DNA from: Streptomyces sp. NBC_01351
GTDB lineage: Bacteria > Actinomycetota > Actinomycetes > Streptomycetales > Streptomycetaceae
Assembly (NCBI RefSeq): GCF_036237315.1
Contig: NZ_CP108356.1
Span: forward strand, 4,646,501 to 4,710,500
Direction of reading: 5' to 3'
DNA length: 64,000 bases
The notes under the pieces were generated by a model that was not told the DNA's origin, made no database searches, and saw only the letters and a list, made by a program, of their open reading frames with translations. A program made the translations under genes and the position numbers. This document shows positions 27,115-36,435 of this stretch, in pieces. Position 1 is the first letter of the stretch. Every line of letters begins with the position of its first letter.

Positions 27115-27920
27115 TCGAAGTTCGGCGCGTTGCGTTCGTACACGAGCCGCAGCCCGATCAGCGTCAGCCACGGCTCGTGGTCGTCGATCACCGACGACTC
27201 CCCGAGAACGATCGGCGCCAGCCCACCCGTCGCGATCACCCGTACGTCGTCCGGGTCGCCCGCCGGGCCGGCCAGCTCCTTCGCCATCCGGCCCACGATC
27301 CCGTCGACCTGGCCCGCGAAACCGTAGACCACGCCCGACTGCATCGCCTCGACCGTGGACTTGCCGATCACGTTCCGCGGCCGGGCCAGCTCGATCTTGC
27401 GCAGCTGCGCACCCCGCACGCCGAGCGCCTCCATCGAGATCTCGATACCGGGGGAGATCACCCCGCCCACGTACTCGCCCTTCGCGGACACCGCGTCGAA
27501 GGTGGTCGCCGTACCGAAGTCGACCACGATCGCCGGGCCCCCGAAGAGCTCGACCGCCGCGACCGCGTTGATGATGCGGTCCGCGCCGACCTCCTTCGGG
27601 TTGTCCATCAGGATCGGCACGCCCGTCTTGATGCCGGGCTCCACGAGCACCGCCGGGACGTCGCCGTAGTAGCGGCGGGTGACCTCGCGCAGCTCGTGCA
27701 GGACCGACGGCACCGTCGAGCAGATCGCGATGCCGTGGATCCCGTCGCCCAGCTCGTTGCCGAGCATCGGGTGCATGCCCATCAGGCCCTGCATCAGCAC
27801 GGCCATCTCGTCGGCCGTGCGCCGCGGGTCGGTCGAGATGCGCCAGTGCTCGACGATCTCGTCACCGTCGAACAGGCCCAGGACCGTGTGGGTGTTGCCT
27901 ACGTCGATGGTGAGGAGCAC
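27111..27920 (-). CDS. coaX: type III pantothenate kinase
   Basis: CoaX phosphorylates pantothenate, the first step from pantothenate to CoA. The 269-residue protein opens with the ASKHA phosphate loop DVGNTHTVLG. It has EVGADRIINA and VVDFGTATTFDAV, and GGVISPGIEISMEAL, which identify type III rather than CoaA. It is the last gene of the NAD/CoA precursor operon, three bases after nadC. Type III enzymes escape CoA feedback inhibition, as is known for the family. Confidence 0.95.
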   Translation of the reverse strand: MLLTIDVGNTHTVLGLFDGDEIVEHWRISTDPRRTADEMAVLMQGLMGMHPMLGNELGDGIHGIAICSTVPSVLHELREVTRRYYGDVPAVLVEPGIKTGVPILMDNPKEVGADRIINAVAAVELFGGPAIVVDFGTATTFDAVSAKGEYVGGVISPGIEISMEALGVRGAQLRKIELARPRNVIGKSTVEAMQSGVVYGFAGQVDGIVGRMAKELAGPAGDPDDVRVIATGGLAPIVLGESSVIDDHEPWLTLIGLRLVYERNAPNFD

Positions 27921-27923
27921 CGG

Positions 27924-28898
27924 TTACACCGCCTCGCGCAGATCGAGGCCGATGTCCAGGATCGGCGAGGAGTGGGTCAGCGCGCCCACCGCCAGGTAGT
28001 CGACGCCGGTCTCGGCGTACGCCCGGGCGGTGTCCAGCGTCAGGCGGCCCGAGGACTCCAGCACCGCGCGCCCGGCCACCAGGGCCACGGCCTCGGCGGT
28101 CTGCTCCACGGTGAAGTTGTCCAGCAGGATCAGGTCGGCACCCGCCTCCAGGACCTCGCCGATCTGCTCCAGGGTGTCGACCTCGACCTCGATCGGCACC
28201 TCCGGGAAGGCCTCCCGGACGGCCTTGAAGGCCTGCGCGACGCCGCCCGCGGCCACCACGTGGTTGTCCTTCACCAGCGCGGCGTCCGACAGCGACATGC
28301 GGTGGTTGACGCCGCCGCCGCAGCGCACCGCGTACTTCTCCAGCGCGCGCAGCCCCGGAGTGGTCTTGCGGGTGTCGCGGACCTTCGCGCCGGTGCCCTC
28401 CAGCACGTCCGCCCAGCGGCGGGTGGCCGTCGCGATGCCCGACAGCCGGCACAGGATGTTCAGCGCGCTGCGCTCCGCCGTCAGCAGGTCGCGGGTGCGG
28501 GAGCGTACGGACAGCAGCAGCTGCCCGGCCTCGACGACGTCGCCGTCCTCCGCGTGCCGCTCCACCTCGAAGGCCTCCGTGCACACCACGGAGAACACGG
28601 CCTCGGCGATGCGGAGCCCGGACACGACGCCGCTCTCGCGCGCGACGAAGTCGGCGACGGCCTCGGCGTCCTCGGGGACGGTGGCCACGGTGGTCACGTC
28701 CTCGCCGCCGTCCAGGTCCTCGGAGAGCGCCATGTGGGCGATGTCCTCGACCTCGATGGGGTCGAGGCCCGCGTCCACCAGCAGCTGGGCCAGCGCCGGG
28801 TCCAGGCCGGTCTCCTCGCCGTCGCCGCAGGCGCAGTCGTCGCCGCAGCCGCCGTCGTTCTGGTCGATCAGGGGAAGTTCGGGGGTGCTCACGGTCAC
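27924..28898 (-). CDS. nadC: nicotinate-nucleotide pyrophosphorylase (quinolinate phosphoribosyltransferase)
   Basis: NadC converts quinolinate and PRPP to nicotinate mononucleotide. The 324-residue protein has the active-site segments TRKTTPGLRALEKYAV (about 178-193), GGGVNHRMSLSDAALVKDNH and EVEVDTLEQIGEVLEAGADLILLDN. The N-terminal ~35 residues are an unusual acidic, Cys-rich extension (GGCGDDCACGDGEE) before the normal start of the fold. GTG at 28898 overlaps the nadB stop (GTGA). Confidence 0.95.
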   Translation of the reverse strand: MTVSTPELPLIDQNDGGCGDDCACGDGEETGLDPALAQLLVDAGLDPIEVEDIAHMALSEDLDGGEDVTTVATVPEDAEAVADFVARESGVVSGLRIAEAVFSVVCTEAFEVERHAEDGDVVEAGQLLLSVRSRTRDLLTAERSALNILCRLSGIATATRRWADVLEGTGAKVRDTRKTTPGLRALEKYAVRCGGGVNHRMSLSDAALVKDNHVVAAGGVAQAFKAVREAFPEVPIEVEVDTLEQIGEVLEAGADLILLDNFTVEQTAEAVALVAGRAVLESSGRLTLDTARAYAETGVDYLAVGALTHSSPILDIGLDLREAV

Positions 28899-30646
28899 TG
28901 CTCCAGGCTGAGGGGGTTCGAGGTTTCAAGAGGGACGCGTACGGACGGGAAGTCCGCGGATTCGGTGGGGGTGACGACCAGGGCCCGCTTCTCGGTGGCC
29001 GACAGCCGGACCACCAGGTGGCGGCGCCAGGCGGCGTCGTCCCGGTCCGGATGGTCCTCGCGCCAGTGGCAGCCGCGGGTCTCCACCCGCCGCTCGGCGG
29101 CGGCGACCAGCACCCGCGCCACGCACAGCAGGTTCGTGGCCTCCCAGGTGTCCACACCCGGTTCGGCGGTCTTGCCGTGCGCTTCGAGCTCGTTCAGGGC
29201 GGTCGCGTACAGCGCTTCGAGGGACTCGGCGGCCGTGCGCAGGGACGCGGCGGAGCGCAGCACGCCCGCGCCGTCCGTCATGATCCGCTGGACCTCGTAC
29301 CGGGCACCGGCGGGCTGCAGCGGCCCCGTCGCGGGGACCGGGACGCCCGGGCCGCTGCCCGCGGGCGGCTGCCGGGTGATGTCGTCGGCGATGCGCTCGG
29401 CGAAGACCAGCCCCTCCAGGAGGGAGTTGGAGGCCAGCCGGTTCGCTCCGTGCACGCCCGTGCAGGCGACCTCGCCGCAGGCGTACAGGCCCGGGACCGT
29501 GGTCCGGCCGTGCAGGTCCGTCCGTACGCCGCCGGACGCGTAGTGCGCGGCGGGCGCGACCGGGATGGGCTCGGTCACCGGGTCGATGCCGTGGGCCCGG
29601 CAGGCCGCGAGGATGGTCGGGAAGCGCTGCTCCCACATCTCGGCGCCGAAGTGCCGGGCGTCCAGGTACATGTGCTGGGCGCCCTGCTCCTGCATGCGGC
29701 GCATGATGCCCTTGGCGACGATGTCCCGCGGGGCCAGCTCGGCCAGCTCGTGCTGCCCGGTCATGAAGCGGACCCCGTCCGCGTCGACGAGGTACGCGCC
29801 CTCGCCGCGGACGGCCTCCGAGACCAGCGGCTGCTGCCCCTCGGCGTCCGGCCCGAGGAACAGGACCGTCGGGTGGAACTGCACGAACTCAAGGTCGGAG
29901 ATCTCAGCCCCGGCCCGCAGGGCGAGCGCCACGCCGTCGCCGGTGGACACCGACGGGTTGGTGGTCGCGGAGAACACCTGGCCCATGCCGCCGGTCGCGA
30001 GGATCACGGCGGGCGCGTGGACGGCGCCGACGCCGTCGTGCTGGCCCTCGCCCATGACGTGCAGGGTCACCCCGGCCGTACGGCCCTCGGCGTCCTGGAG
30101 CAGGTCCAGTGCGAGCGCGTTCTCCACCGTCTCTATGCCGGCCGCGTGCACGGCCTCGACGAGCGCCCGGGAGATCTCCGCTCCGGTCGCGTCGCCGCCC
30201 GCGTGCGCGATCCGGCGCCGGTGGTGGCCGCCCTCGCGGGTCAGTTCTATCTCCCCGGTCTCCGCGGAGGTGTCGAAGACGGCGCCCGCCGCGATCAGCC
30301 GGCGCACCGCGTCCGGCCCCTCGGTGACGAGCAGCCGTACGGCCTCCTCGTCGCACAGGCCCGCGCCCGCGACCAGCGTGTCGTCGAGGTGCTGCTCGGG
30401 GGTGTCGCCCTCGCCGAGCGCCGCGGCGATGCCGCCCTGCGCCCAGCGGGTGGAGCCGTCGTCGAGCCGGGCCTTGGTGACCACGACCGTACGGCGGCCC
30501 GCGGCGGCGCAGCGCAGCGCGGCCGTCAGGCCCGCGACGCCCGAGCCGACGACCACGACGTCGGCCTCGACGGCCCAGCCGGGGGCCGGCGCGTGCAGCC
30601 GTATGCCGGTGCCCGCGGACGGGACGGCTCTGCCTGGGGTGCTCAC
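28895..30646 (-). CDS. nadB: L-aspartate oxidase
   Basis: NadB oxidises aspartate to iminoaspartate with FAD. The 583-residue flavoprotein has the dinucleotide fold [17 protein letters not shown] (30-46), [42 protein letters not shown] and the substrate-region motif [19 protein letters not shown]. It overlaps panC and nadC by four bases each. nadA is not adjacent in this window. GTG start at 30646. Confidence 0.95.
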   Translation of the reverse strand: MSTPGRAVPSAGTGIRLHAPAPGWAVEADVVVVGSGVAGLTAALRCAAAGRRTVVVTKARLDDGSTRWAQGGIAAALGEGDTPEQHLDDTLVAGAGLCDEEAVRLLVTEGPDAVRRLIAAGAVFDTSAETGEIELTREGGHHRRRIAHAGGDATGAEISRALVEAVHAAGIETVENALALDLLQDAEGRTAGVTLHVMGEGQHDGVGAVHAPAVILATGGMGQVFSATTNPSVSTGDGVALALRAGAEISDLEFVQFHPTVLFLGPDAEGQQPLVSEAVRGEGAYLVDADGVRFMTGQHELAELAPRDIVAKGIMRRMQEQGAQHMYLDARHFGAEMWEQRFPTILAACRAHGIDPVTEPIPVAPAAHYASGGVRTDLHGRTTVPGLYACGEVACTGVHGANRLASNSLLEGLVFAERIADDITRQPPAGSGPGVPVPATGPLQPAGARYEVQRIMTDGAGVLRSAASLRTAAESLEALYATALNELEAHGKTAEPGVDTWEATNLLCVARVLVAAAERRVETRGCHWREDHPDRDDAAWRRHLVVRLSATEKRALVVTPTESADFPSVRVPLETSNPLSLEQ

Positions 30647-31635
30647 GTGTGTGCTCCGAACTCCAATGGAATGTTGTCGATCAGCCTGGTCGCGCCCACC
30701 TTCGCCGCGACGGCCAGCACGGCCTGACCGGTGAACCCGGGGCCGGCGTCGGTGAAGTCCCGCGGATCCACCAGCGCCAGGTAGTCCAGTACGAGGGGAG
30801 GCTCGTGCCGGCCCGCCTCCTCCAGGACGTGCCGCGCAGCAGCCCGCACCGCGTCCGGCAGCCCGGCGCCCGCCGCCGAGACGGCGTGCGCGTCGGCGGA
30901 GGCGCGGATCTCGCCCAGCCGGGCCAGGGCCGTGGCCCGCTCGTCGCTGGCCGGGGAGGCCTCGGCGCGGGCCCGCAGCGCCGCCTGCGCGGCGAGCCGG
31001 TCCTGCCCCGCGAACAGGGCGCGCGACAGGGCCAGGGCGGTACGCCGCTCCGTGGGAGAGAGGTACCGGTTGCGGGACGACAGCGCGAGACCGTCCTCCT
31101 CGCGGACGGTCGGTACGCCGACCACCTCCACGGGGAAGTTCAGGTCGGTCACCATCCGCCGGATCAGGGCCAGTTGCTGCGCGTCCTTCTGGCCGAAGAG
31201 CGCCAGGTCGGGACGGGTCAGGTGGAGCAGCTTCGCGACGACGGTCAGCATCCCGTCGAAGTGCCCCGGGCGGGTGGCCCCTTCGAGGCGCCCGCCCATC
31301 GGACCGGCGCTGATCCGCACCTGCGGATCGCCGCCCGGGTACACCTCGTCGACGGCGGGGGCGAACACCGCGTCGGCGCCCGCCCCTTCGGCGATGGCGA
31401 GGTCGGCGTCGAGGGTGCGCGGGTAGCGGTCGAGGTCCTCGTTCGCCCCGAACTGCAGGGGGTTCACGAAGACGGTGACGACGACCTGCCCCTCGGGCCC
31501 GGCCAGCTCACGGGCCGAGCGGATGAGGGTGGCGTGCCCCTCGTGCAGGGCGCCCATCGTCATCACCACGGCCCGGCGGCCGTTGCGCGGGAGCCTGCTC
31601 AGCTCCTCGGCGGTGTCGAGCAGCAGTTCGCTCAC
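30643..31635 (-). CDS. panC: pantothenate synthetase
   Basis: PanC joins pantoate and beta-alanine. The 330-residue protein has [17 protein letters not shown] (the HxGH nucleotide motif), [30 protein letters not shown] and the KMSK-like loop [10 protein letters not shown]. About 45 residues (around 218-262) look like a low-complexity insertion compared with E. coli PanC. It is coupled to the DUF2520 gene upstream and to nadB downstream, so NAD and CoA precursors are made from one transcript. Confidence 0.95.
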   Translation of the reverse strand: MSELLLDTAEELSRLPRNGRRAVVMTMGALHEGHATLIRSARELAGPEGQVVVTVFVNPLQFGANEDLDRYPRTLDADLAIAEGAGADAVFAPAVDEVYPGGDPQVRISAGPMGGRLEGATRPGHFDGMLTVVAKLLHLTRPDLALFGQKDAQQLALIRRMVTDLNFPVEVVGVPTVREEDGLALSSRNRYLSPTERRTALALSRALFAGQDRLAAQAALRARAEASPASDERATALARLGEIRASADAHAVSAAGAGLPDAVRAAARHVLEEAGRHEPPLVLDYLALVDPRDFTDAGPGFTGQAVLAVAAKVGATRLIDNIPLEFGAHT

Positions 31636-32546
31636 GGGGCGCTGCCCCCTTCCGGCTCCGCGTCGGCGAGCACGCCGAGCAGGTCCTCGGCGAGTTCGGG
31701 CTTGAGTAGACCGTGCGCGAGGGCCCGGTCCGCGGTCGTACGGGCCATCGCCAGGTAGCCGGCGACCGTGCTGGGGGAGTGCTTGCGCAACTCCGCGACG
31801 TGCGCGGCGACCGTACCGGCGTCACCGCGGGCCACCGGCCCGGTCAGGGCGGCGTCCCCGGAGCGCAGGGCGTTGTCCAGGGCCGCGCCGAGCAGCGGGC
31901 CGAGCATCCGGTCGGGGTGCTCGACCCCGGCCTTGCGCAGCAGCTCCATCGACTGGGCGACCAGGGTGACCAGGTGGTTCGCCCCGAGGGCGAGGGCCGC
32001 GTGGTAGAGCGGACGGTTCTCCTCCGCGATCCACTCGGGCTCCCCGCCCATCTCGATGACCAGCGCCTCGGCCGCCAGCCGCAGCTGATCGGGGGCCGTG
32101 ACGCCGAAGGAGCAGCCGGCCAGGCGCTGCACGTCGACCTCGGTGCCGGTGAAGGTCATCGCGGGGTGCAGGGCCAGCGGCAGCGCCCCCGCACGGAGCG
32201 CCGGGTCGAGCACGGAGGTCCCGTACCGCCCGGAGGTGTGCACGAGGAGCTGTCCGGGCCGGACCGCGCCGGTCTCGGCCAGGCCCTCCACGAGGCCCGG
32301 CAGGGCGTCGTCGGGCACGGTGAGCAGCACGAGGTCGGCCAACTCCAGCACCTGCGCGGGCGGTACGAGCGGCACGTCGGGCAGCATCCGGGCGGCCCGG
32401 CGCACGGAGGCGTCGGAGACTCCGGACACGGCGACGGGCCGGTGTCCGGCCTGCTGGAGCGCGCGGGCCAGCGCGGGGCCGACCCGGCCGGCTCCGACGA
32501 CGCCGACGGCGAGCCGGGCAGGGCGCTGCTGCTGTGATGGATTCAC
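31632..32546 (-). CDS. Rossmann-fold/DUF2520 dehydrogenase-like protein
   Basis: A 304-residue protein with an N-terminal NAD(P)-binding motif ([21 protein letters not shown]) and a C-terminal helical DUF2520 domain containing [24 protein letters not shown]. The fold resembles ketopantoate reductase (PanE) and 6-phosphogluconate dehydrogenases. Because it precedes panC, supply of pantoate is a reasonable guess, but DUF2520 proteins are not proven PanE. GTG at 32546 starts the conserved part; the longer frame runs into the divergent aldolase promoter. Confidence 0.82.
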   Translation of the reverse strand: MNPSQQQRPARLAVGVVGAGRVGPALARALQQAGHRPVAVSGVSDASVRRAARMLPDVPLVPPAQVLELADLVLLTVPDDALPGLVEGLAETGAVRPGQLLVHTSGRYGTSVLDPALRAGALPLALHPAMTFTGTEVDVQRLAGCSFGVTAPDQLRLAAEALVIEMGGEPEWIAEENRPLYHAALALGANHLVTLVAQSMELLRKAGVEHPDRMLGPLLGAALDNALRSGDAALTGPVARGDAGTVAAHVAELRKHSPSTVAGYLAMARTTADRALAHGLLKPELAEDLLGVLADAEPEGGSAP

Positions 32547-32646
32547 GCGGGGAGGGCCTTCCGTTCCAGTCCGCGGGGGGTACCGGACGATACGCCGCCA
32601 TGCTAGCTCCTGGGGGCGCCACCGCCCGGTCGGCGATGATCGGGCC

Positions 32647-33825
32647 ATGACCGATCAGACCGAGCACGAGACCGGGCACGAGACCGGGCACGAGACGGGG
32701 CCGGGGATCGCGGACGCGGCGTACGAGCGGCGGCTGGTGGCCGCCTGGCGCGGAGCCGAGCGCACCCTCGCCCGCAGCCCCCGCGAGCCGTCCCTGGGCG
32801 AGCTGCTGGCCTCGCTGGCCGAGGCCCCGTACGACCCGGACGAACAGGCCGACCTGTACGGCGACGGAGTGGTCTCGGCCCTGGAGCGCCGGGTCGCGGA
32901 CCTGCTGGGCACCGAGGACGCGGCGTTCTTCCCGTCCGGGACCATGGCCCAGCAGATCGCCCTGCGCTGCTGGGCGGGCCGCACGGGGAACCCGGTGGTG
33001 GCCCTGCACCCGATGAGCCACCCGGAGCGCTGGGAAGGGGACGCCCTCTCGACCGTCTCCGGCCTGCGCGTGGTCCATCCCACCACGGACCTCCGCCAGC
33101 CCTCCCCGGAGGAGGTCGCCTCCCTCCCGGAACCCTTCGGCACGCTGATGCTGGAGCTGCCCCTGCGCGACGCGGGCTTCCTCCTCCCCTCCTGGGAGGA
33201 ACTGGAGGAGCTGGTCGACGCCGCCCGGGAGCGGGAGGCGGTGGTCCACTTCGACGGGGCCCGGCTCTGGGAGACCACGGTCCACTTCGGCCGCCCCCTG
33301 CCGGAGATCGCGGCACTCGCGGACTCGATCTACGTCTCCTTCTACAAGTCCCTGGGCGGCCTCAGCGGGGCCTGCCTGGCGGGACCGGCCGGATTCGTCG
33401 AGGAGGCCAGGGTCTGGCGCCACCGCTACGGCGGCAACGTCTTCCGCCAGTTCCCCGCCGCCCTGTCCGCCCTGTCGGGCCTGGACCGGGAGCTGCCCCG
33501 CCTGCCGGCCTACGTGGAACAGGCCCGCCTGATCGCGAAAACCCTGCACTCGGCACTCGCGGCCTCGGGCATCGCCTGGTCCCGGATCAACCCGGAGGTC
33601 CCGCACACCCACCAGTTCCAGGTCCTGCTCCCCTTCGAAGCGACCCACCTCACGGAGACGGGCCTGCGCACCGCGGAGGGAACGGGCCGCGTCCTGTTCC
33701 GCCAGTGGTCCCCGACGGCGGTCCCGGGCATCTCGATGACGGAACTGACGATCACGACCCCGGGCCTCTCCTGGACACCCCAGGACGTGACCGAAGCCGT
33801 CGCGGACTTCACGGCACGGCTATAG
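32647..33825 (+). CDS. threonine aldolase/beta-eliminating lyase family protein
   Basis: A PLP fold-type I enzyme of 392 residues. It shows LYGDGVVSALERRVADLLG, FFPSGTMAQQIALRCW, VHFDGARLWE (Asp contacting the PLP ring) and SFYKSLGGLSG with the Schiff-base lysine. It matches low-specificity threonine aldolases, which cleave L-threonine to glycine and acetaldehyde. The N-terminus carries an ETGHETGHETG repeat of no obvious role. It is divergent from the panC operon, about 100 bp away. Confidence 0.88.
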   Translation: MTDQTEHETGHETGHETGPGIADAAYERRLVAAWRGAERTLARSPREPSLGELLASLAEAPYDPDEQADLYGDGVVSALERRVADLLGTEDAAFFPSGTMAQQIALRCWAGRTGNPVVALHPMSHPERWEGDALSTVSGLRVVHPTTDLRQPSPEEVASLPEPFGTLMLELPLRDAGFLLPSWEELEELVDAAREREAVVHFDGARLWETTVHFGRPLPEIAALADSIYVSFYKSLGGLSGACLAGPAGFVEEARVWRHRYGGNVFRQFPAALSALSGLDRELPRLPAYVEQARLIAKTLHSALAASGIAWSRINPEVPHTHQFQVLLPFEATHLTETGLRTAEGTGRVLFRQWSPTAVPGISMTELTITTPGLSWTPQDVTEAVADFTARL

Positions 33826-33828
33826 ACA

Positions 33829-33901
33829 GCCCGTCCGGCGTTTGAGGACTGGGGTTCCCCCCGGACGGAGTCTGGGGGAGGGTCTGGGGCGGAGCCCCGG
33901 G
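33829..33901. repeat. dispersed GC-rich palindromic intergenic repeat, copy C
   Basis: It begins CCGTCCGGCGTTTGAGGAC, followed by a hairpin part (GGTTCCCCCCGGACG) and a GGGGCGGAGCCCCGG stem. It lies directly after the aldolase stop and may end its transcript. Confidence 0.7.
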
Positions 33902-34072
33902 AAACGGAGAAAGGGCGGGGCGGGGACCAGCTCCGCGCAGCGGCACACCCGCCCACCCCGCACCGGAACATCGGGCACGACGAATCACTGAATTCGGTAA
34001 AACCCACCGGTGAAGTCCGGCCATGGAGATACCGTCCCTCCGACGGGAAATCCTTGGACCGGAGGAGACACC

Positions 34073-34267
34073 ATGACCGTCCAGCCCGCGGCCGGCGCCT
34101 GGCAGAAGTCCTCGTACTGCGGCGAGGGAGACGCCTGCGTCTACGTCGCCGCCACCCCCGGCACCCTCGTGCGGGTCGCCGACCGCGCCGACCCCGCCCA
34201 CCTCGTACTCGCCACCACCCAGGCCGCCTGGGCGGATTTCCTCCGCGCGGTCAAGGAATCCGGCTGA
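34073..34267 (+). CDS. DUF397 domain protein
   Basis: A 64-residue protein with the DUF397 pattern: WQKSSYCGEGDACVYVA, then VRVADRADPAHLVLATTQAAWADFLRAVK. DUF397 proteins usually sit beside an XRE-type regulator and can act as its partner. None is adjacent here, so this is an orphan copy. The ATG at 34073 has a clean GGAGGA site. Confidence 0.85.
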   Translation: MTVQPAAGAWQKSSYCGEGDACVYVAATPGTLVRVADRADPAHLVLATTQAAWADFLRAVKESG

Positions 34268-34333
34268 AAGAACCGCCGCGCCGCACCCCGCACCCTCAGG
34301 GGATTTTGTCCGATTAGCGCGTATCTTCGGCCC

Positions 34334-34996
34334 ATGCCCACGCCCTACGGATCCCGCGGCGGCATGGCGTTCAGCGCTGCTGAACTGCTCGTGCTCAGGC
34401 GCTCCCTCGCCCACGCCCTTCAGTCCTCCACGGCCCCCCTTACGGCCCCGGAGGTCCAGGACTGCCTGCGTCTCGCGCAGTCGGTGGACGACGTGGTCCA
34501 GGAGGCGGGGCGGCTCAGAGCCTTCCTGATCGAGGATCTGGGCCGCTACCGGGGCGCCCTGCCCGGCAGCCTCTCCGGCTACCTGGAGCTGCTCCAGGAC
34601 GCCCTGGCGGCCGGCTACGAGCCCGTGCCCGACGACCTCGCCGCCCTGCGCGCCCTCCGGGCCAACCCGGTCGCCGCCGCGCTGCTGGACCGGGCCCAGG
34701 GCGTCGCGGAGCGCTCCGTACGGCGCCGGCTGTCGACGGCCCCCGCGCCCCGCACCCGGCTGCTGGCACTGGCCGGCGGCCAGTCCGGGCTCCAGGCCGC
34801 GGTCCAGGCCGGGCAGGCCGGGGTCCAGTCCGGGCTCCAGGCCGTCCAGTCCGGCGGCCAGGACCAGCGGCCTTCCCCGGAGCCCCGGCCCAAGGAGCCG
34901 CAGCGGCCGGAGAAGCCGATCCCGACGCCCGGCGAGGTGTTCCCGCCGCGCCGCAAGCCCACCCCGCCCCCGGAAGCGGGCCGCGTCGCCGGCTAG
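34334..34996 (+). CDS. hypothetical protein with Gln/Val/Gly repeats
   Basis: A 220-residue protein. The N-terminal half is helical and Leu/Ala-rich (FSAAELLVLRRSLAHALQ onward to about residue 125). Residues about 150-177 are imperfect repeats of the form GLQAAVQAGQAGVQS. The last 40 residues are Pro/Lys/Arg-rich and disordered. There is no signal peptide or membrane segment. I recognise no named family. It directly precedes a 54-residue membrane protein gene, with 14 bp between them. Confidence 0.7.
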   Translation: MPTPYGSRGGMAFSAAELLVLRRSLAHALQSSTAPLTAPEVQDCLRLAQSVDDVVQEAGRLRAFLIEDLGRYRGALPGSLSGYLELLQDALAAGYEPVPDDLAALRALRANPVAAALLDRAQGVAERSVRRRLSTAPAPRTRLLALAGGQSGLQAAVQAGQAGVQSGLQAVQSGGQDQRPSPEPRPKEPQRPEKPIPTPGEVFPPRRKPTPPPEAGRVAG

Positions 34997-35010
34997 CTAG
35001 GCTGTCCGGC

Positions 35011-35175
35011 ATGGACTACGTCTCCGCGCTCGTGCCCCCCGCCGTGATGGCCGCGTTCTTCATCGCCCTCGTCAGGACGATCGTGAAGAGCCAGGGCGGC
35101 GCGAACAAGGCCAAGGAGGACGCGGCGGTCGACGCCGTGATCGCCCGGGCCGCAGGCACCCAGCAGCAGAAGTAG
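35011..35175 (+). CDS. small single-pass membrane protein (54 aa)
   Basis: A short gene, ATG to TAG, encoding MDYVSALVPPAVMAAFF, then IALVRTIVKSQGG, and a charged C-terminal tail rich in Lys, Asp and Ala (ANKAKEDAAVDAVIARA). One membrane helix covers about residues 4-24. It starts 14 bp after the upstream gene on the same strand, and a strong terminator follows. The function is unknown. Confidence 0.7.
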   Translation: MDYVSALVPPAVMAAFFIALVRTIVKSQGGANKAKEDAAVDAVIARAAGTQQQK

Positions 35176-35193
35176 CCCCTCCCGAGGGGCACC

Positions 35194-35229
35194 GGGCGTA
35201 CGGCTTTCCCCGCCGTGCGCCCGATTTTT
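35194..35229 (+). terminator. intrinsic terminator with T-run
   Basis: Stem GGGCGTACGGC with GCCGTGCGCCC (one G-U pair) encloses a 7-base loop and is followed by GATTTTT. It ends the small-membrane-protein transcript. A short GCCCCTC/GAGGGGC hairpin lies just before it. Confidence 0.88.
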
Positions 35230-35230
35230 G

Positions 35231-35270
35231 TTGCGCGTTGCCGACCGAATAGTCGGGCAATTACGCACAA
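35231..35270. promoter_or_regulatory. dyad operator candidate upstream of the BlaI-type gene
   Basis: TTGCCGAC at 35238 and GTCGGGCAA at 35252 form an inverted repeat with one extra base. The outer elements TTGTTGCGCG and TACGCACAA extend the symmetry. It lies 20-60 bp before the BlaI start. BlaI/MecI proteins repress their own promoters by binding dyads of this size, so autoregulation is likely. Confidence 0.55.
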
Positions 35271-35289
35271 CCCGCACTATCGTGCTGGT

Positions 35290-35718
35290 GTGCCTCGCCC
35301 CTTGGGAGAACTCGAAGACGCCGTCATGACGCGGGTGTGGCAGTGGAACCGCCCGGTCACCGTTCGGGAAGTACTGGAAGACCTCCAGCAGGAACGGTCC
35401 ATCGCGTACACCACGGTCATGACCGTTATGGACAATCTTCATCAGAAGGGCTGGGTCCGCCGGGAAGCCGAAGGCCGCGCCTATCGATATACGGCGGTCT
35501 CCACCCGCGCCGCCTACTCGGCCGCACTCATGAACGAAGCCTGGTCCACGAGCGACAACCCCGCCGCCGCTCTCGTGGCCTTCTTCGGCATGATGTCGGC
35601 CGAACAGCGCGAAGCCCTCCGCGACGCCGTACGCGTCGTCCAGCACGACGACGAGACCCCGGCCGCCCCCGAAGCCGAAGGGGACTCCGGCGAGCAGCCG
35701 GAGGAGTCGGGACGATAG
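35290..35718 (+). CDS. BlaI/MecI/CopY-family transcriptional repressor
   Basis: A 142-residue winged-helix regulator. The pattern LGELEDAVMTRVWQWNRPVTVREVLEDLQQERSIAYTTVMTVMDNLHQKGWVRRE is the family's DNA-binding domain. The following VSTRAAYSAALMNEAW region is the dimer part. The last ~30 residues are acidic and extra. GTG at 35290 was chosen; the longer frame lies in the operator. The usual partner, a BlaR1/M56 metalloprotease sensor, is absent in the window, so the inducing mechanism is open. Confidence 0.9.
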   Translation: MPRPLGELEDAVMTRVWQWNRPVTVREVLEDLQQERSIAYTTVMTVMDNLHQKGWVRREAEGRAYRYTAVSTRAAYSAALMNEAWSTSDNPAAALVAFFGMMSAEQREALRDAVRVVQHDDETPAAPEAEGDSGEQPEESGR

Positions 35719-35729
35719 CGTCCGGTCGC

Positions 35730-36269
35730 ATGGGAGAGTTTTCCGCCGCATCCGCCGCACACGCAGAAACAGTGACGATCCGCCGAGCCCGCACCGGTGA
35801 TGTTCCCGCACTGCGGCGCCTGCTGGACCAGTACGTGCAGCAGCGGATCCTGCTCGACAAAGCACCCGTCGTCCTTTACGAGGACATCCAGGAGTTCTGG
35901 GTCGCGGAACGCGCCTCTGACGGGAAGGTCGTCGGCTGCGGAGCTCTCCACGTGATGTGGGAAGACCTCGCCGAAGTGCGCACTCTCGCCGTCGACCGCG
36001 AGTTGAAGGGCGCCGGTGTCGGGCACCGCGTGCTGGAGCAGTTGTTGCGCACCGCCCGCGAGGTCGGCGTGAGCCGTGTTTTCTGCCTCACCTTCGAAGT
36101 GGACTTCTTCCGCAAGCACGGGTTCGTCGAGATCGGGGAGACCCCCGTCGAGACGGATGTCTACATGGAGCTGCTGCGTTCCTATGACGAGGGCGTCGCC
36201 GAGTTCCTCGGTCTCGAACGAGTGAAGCCGAACACCTTGGGCAACAGTCGGATGCTTCTGCACCTCTGA
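35730..36269 (+). CDS. GNAT N-acetyltransferase, probably amino-acid N-acetyltransferase (short NAGS type)
   Basis: A 179-residue GNAT protein. It has VTIRRARTGDVPALRRLLDQY, GCGALHVMWEDLAEVRTLAVDRELKGAGVGHRVLEQLL with the acetyl-CoA loop, and FCLTFEVDFFRKHGFVEIG. This pattern fits the short ArgA-like N-acetylglutamate synthases of actinobacteria (mycobacterial Rv2747 type), which start arginine synthesis. It sits 11 bp after the BlaI gene and may be co-transcribed. The ATG at 35730 was chosen. Confidence 0.82.
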   Translation: MGEFSAASAAHAETVTIRRARTGDVPALRRLLDQYVQQRILLDKAPVVLYEDIQEFWVAERASDGKVVGCGALHVMWEDLAEVRTLAVDRELKGAGVGHRVLEQLLRTAREVGVSRVFCLTFEVDFFRKHGFVEIGETPVETDVYMELLRSYDEGVAEFLGLERVKPNTLGNSRMLLHL

Positions 36270-36435
36270 TCGATCACCCGGGGCTTTTCCCGTGCTCCGC
36301 CCGCCTGTGGCCTATGTCCGAATCGCGCACGTTTCCCGCCTCGTTGCGGTCTCGAACCTCTCCCCGGGGGTTTGTGTTTTCCAGGCAAAAGCGGTTTCCT
36401 TTCCGCGTACTGCTTTTCGATGAAAGGAAATCCCG

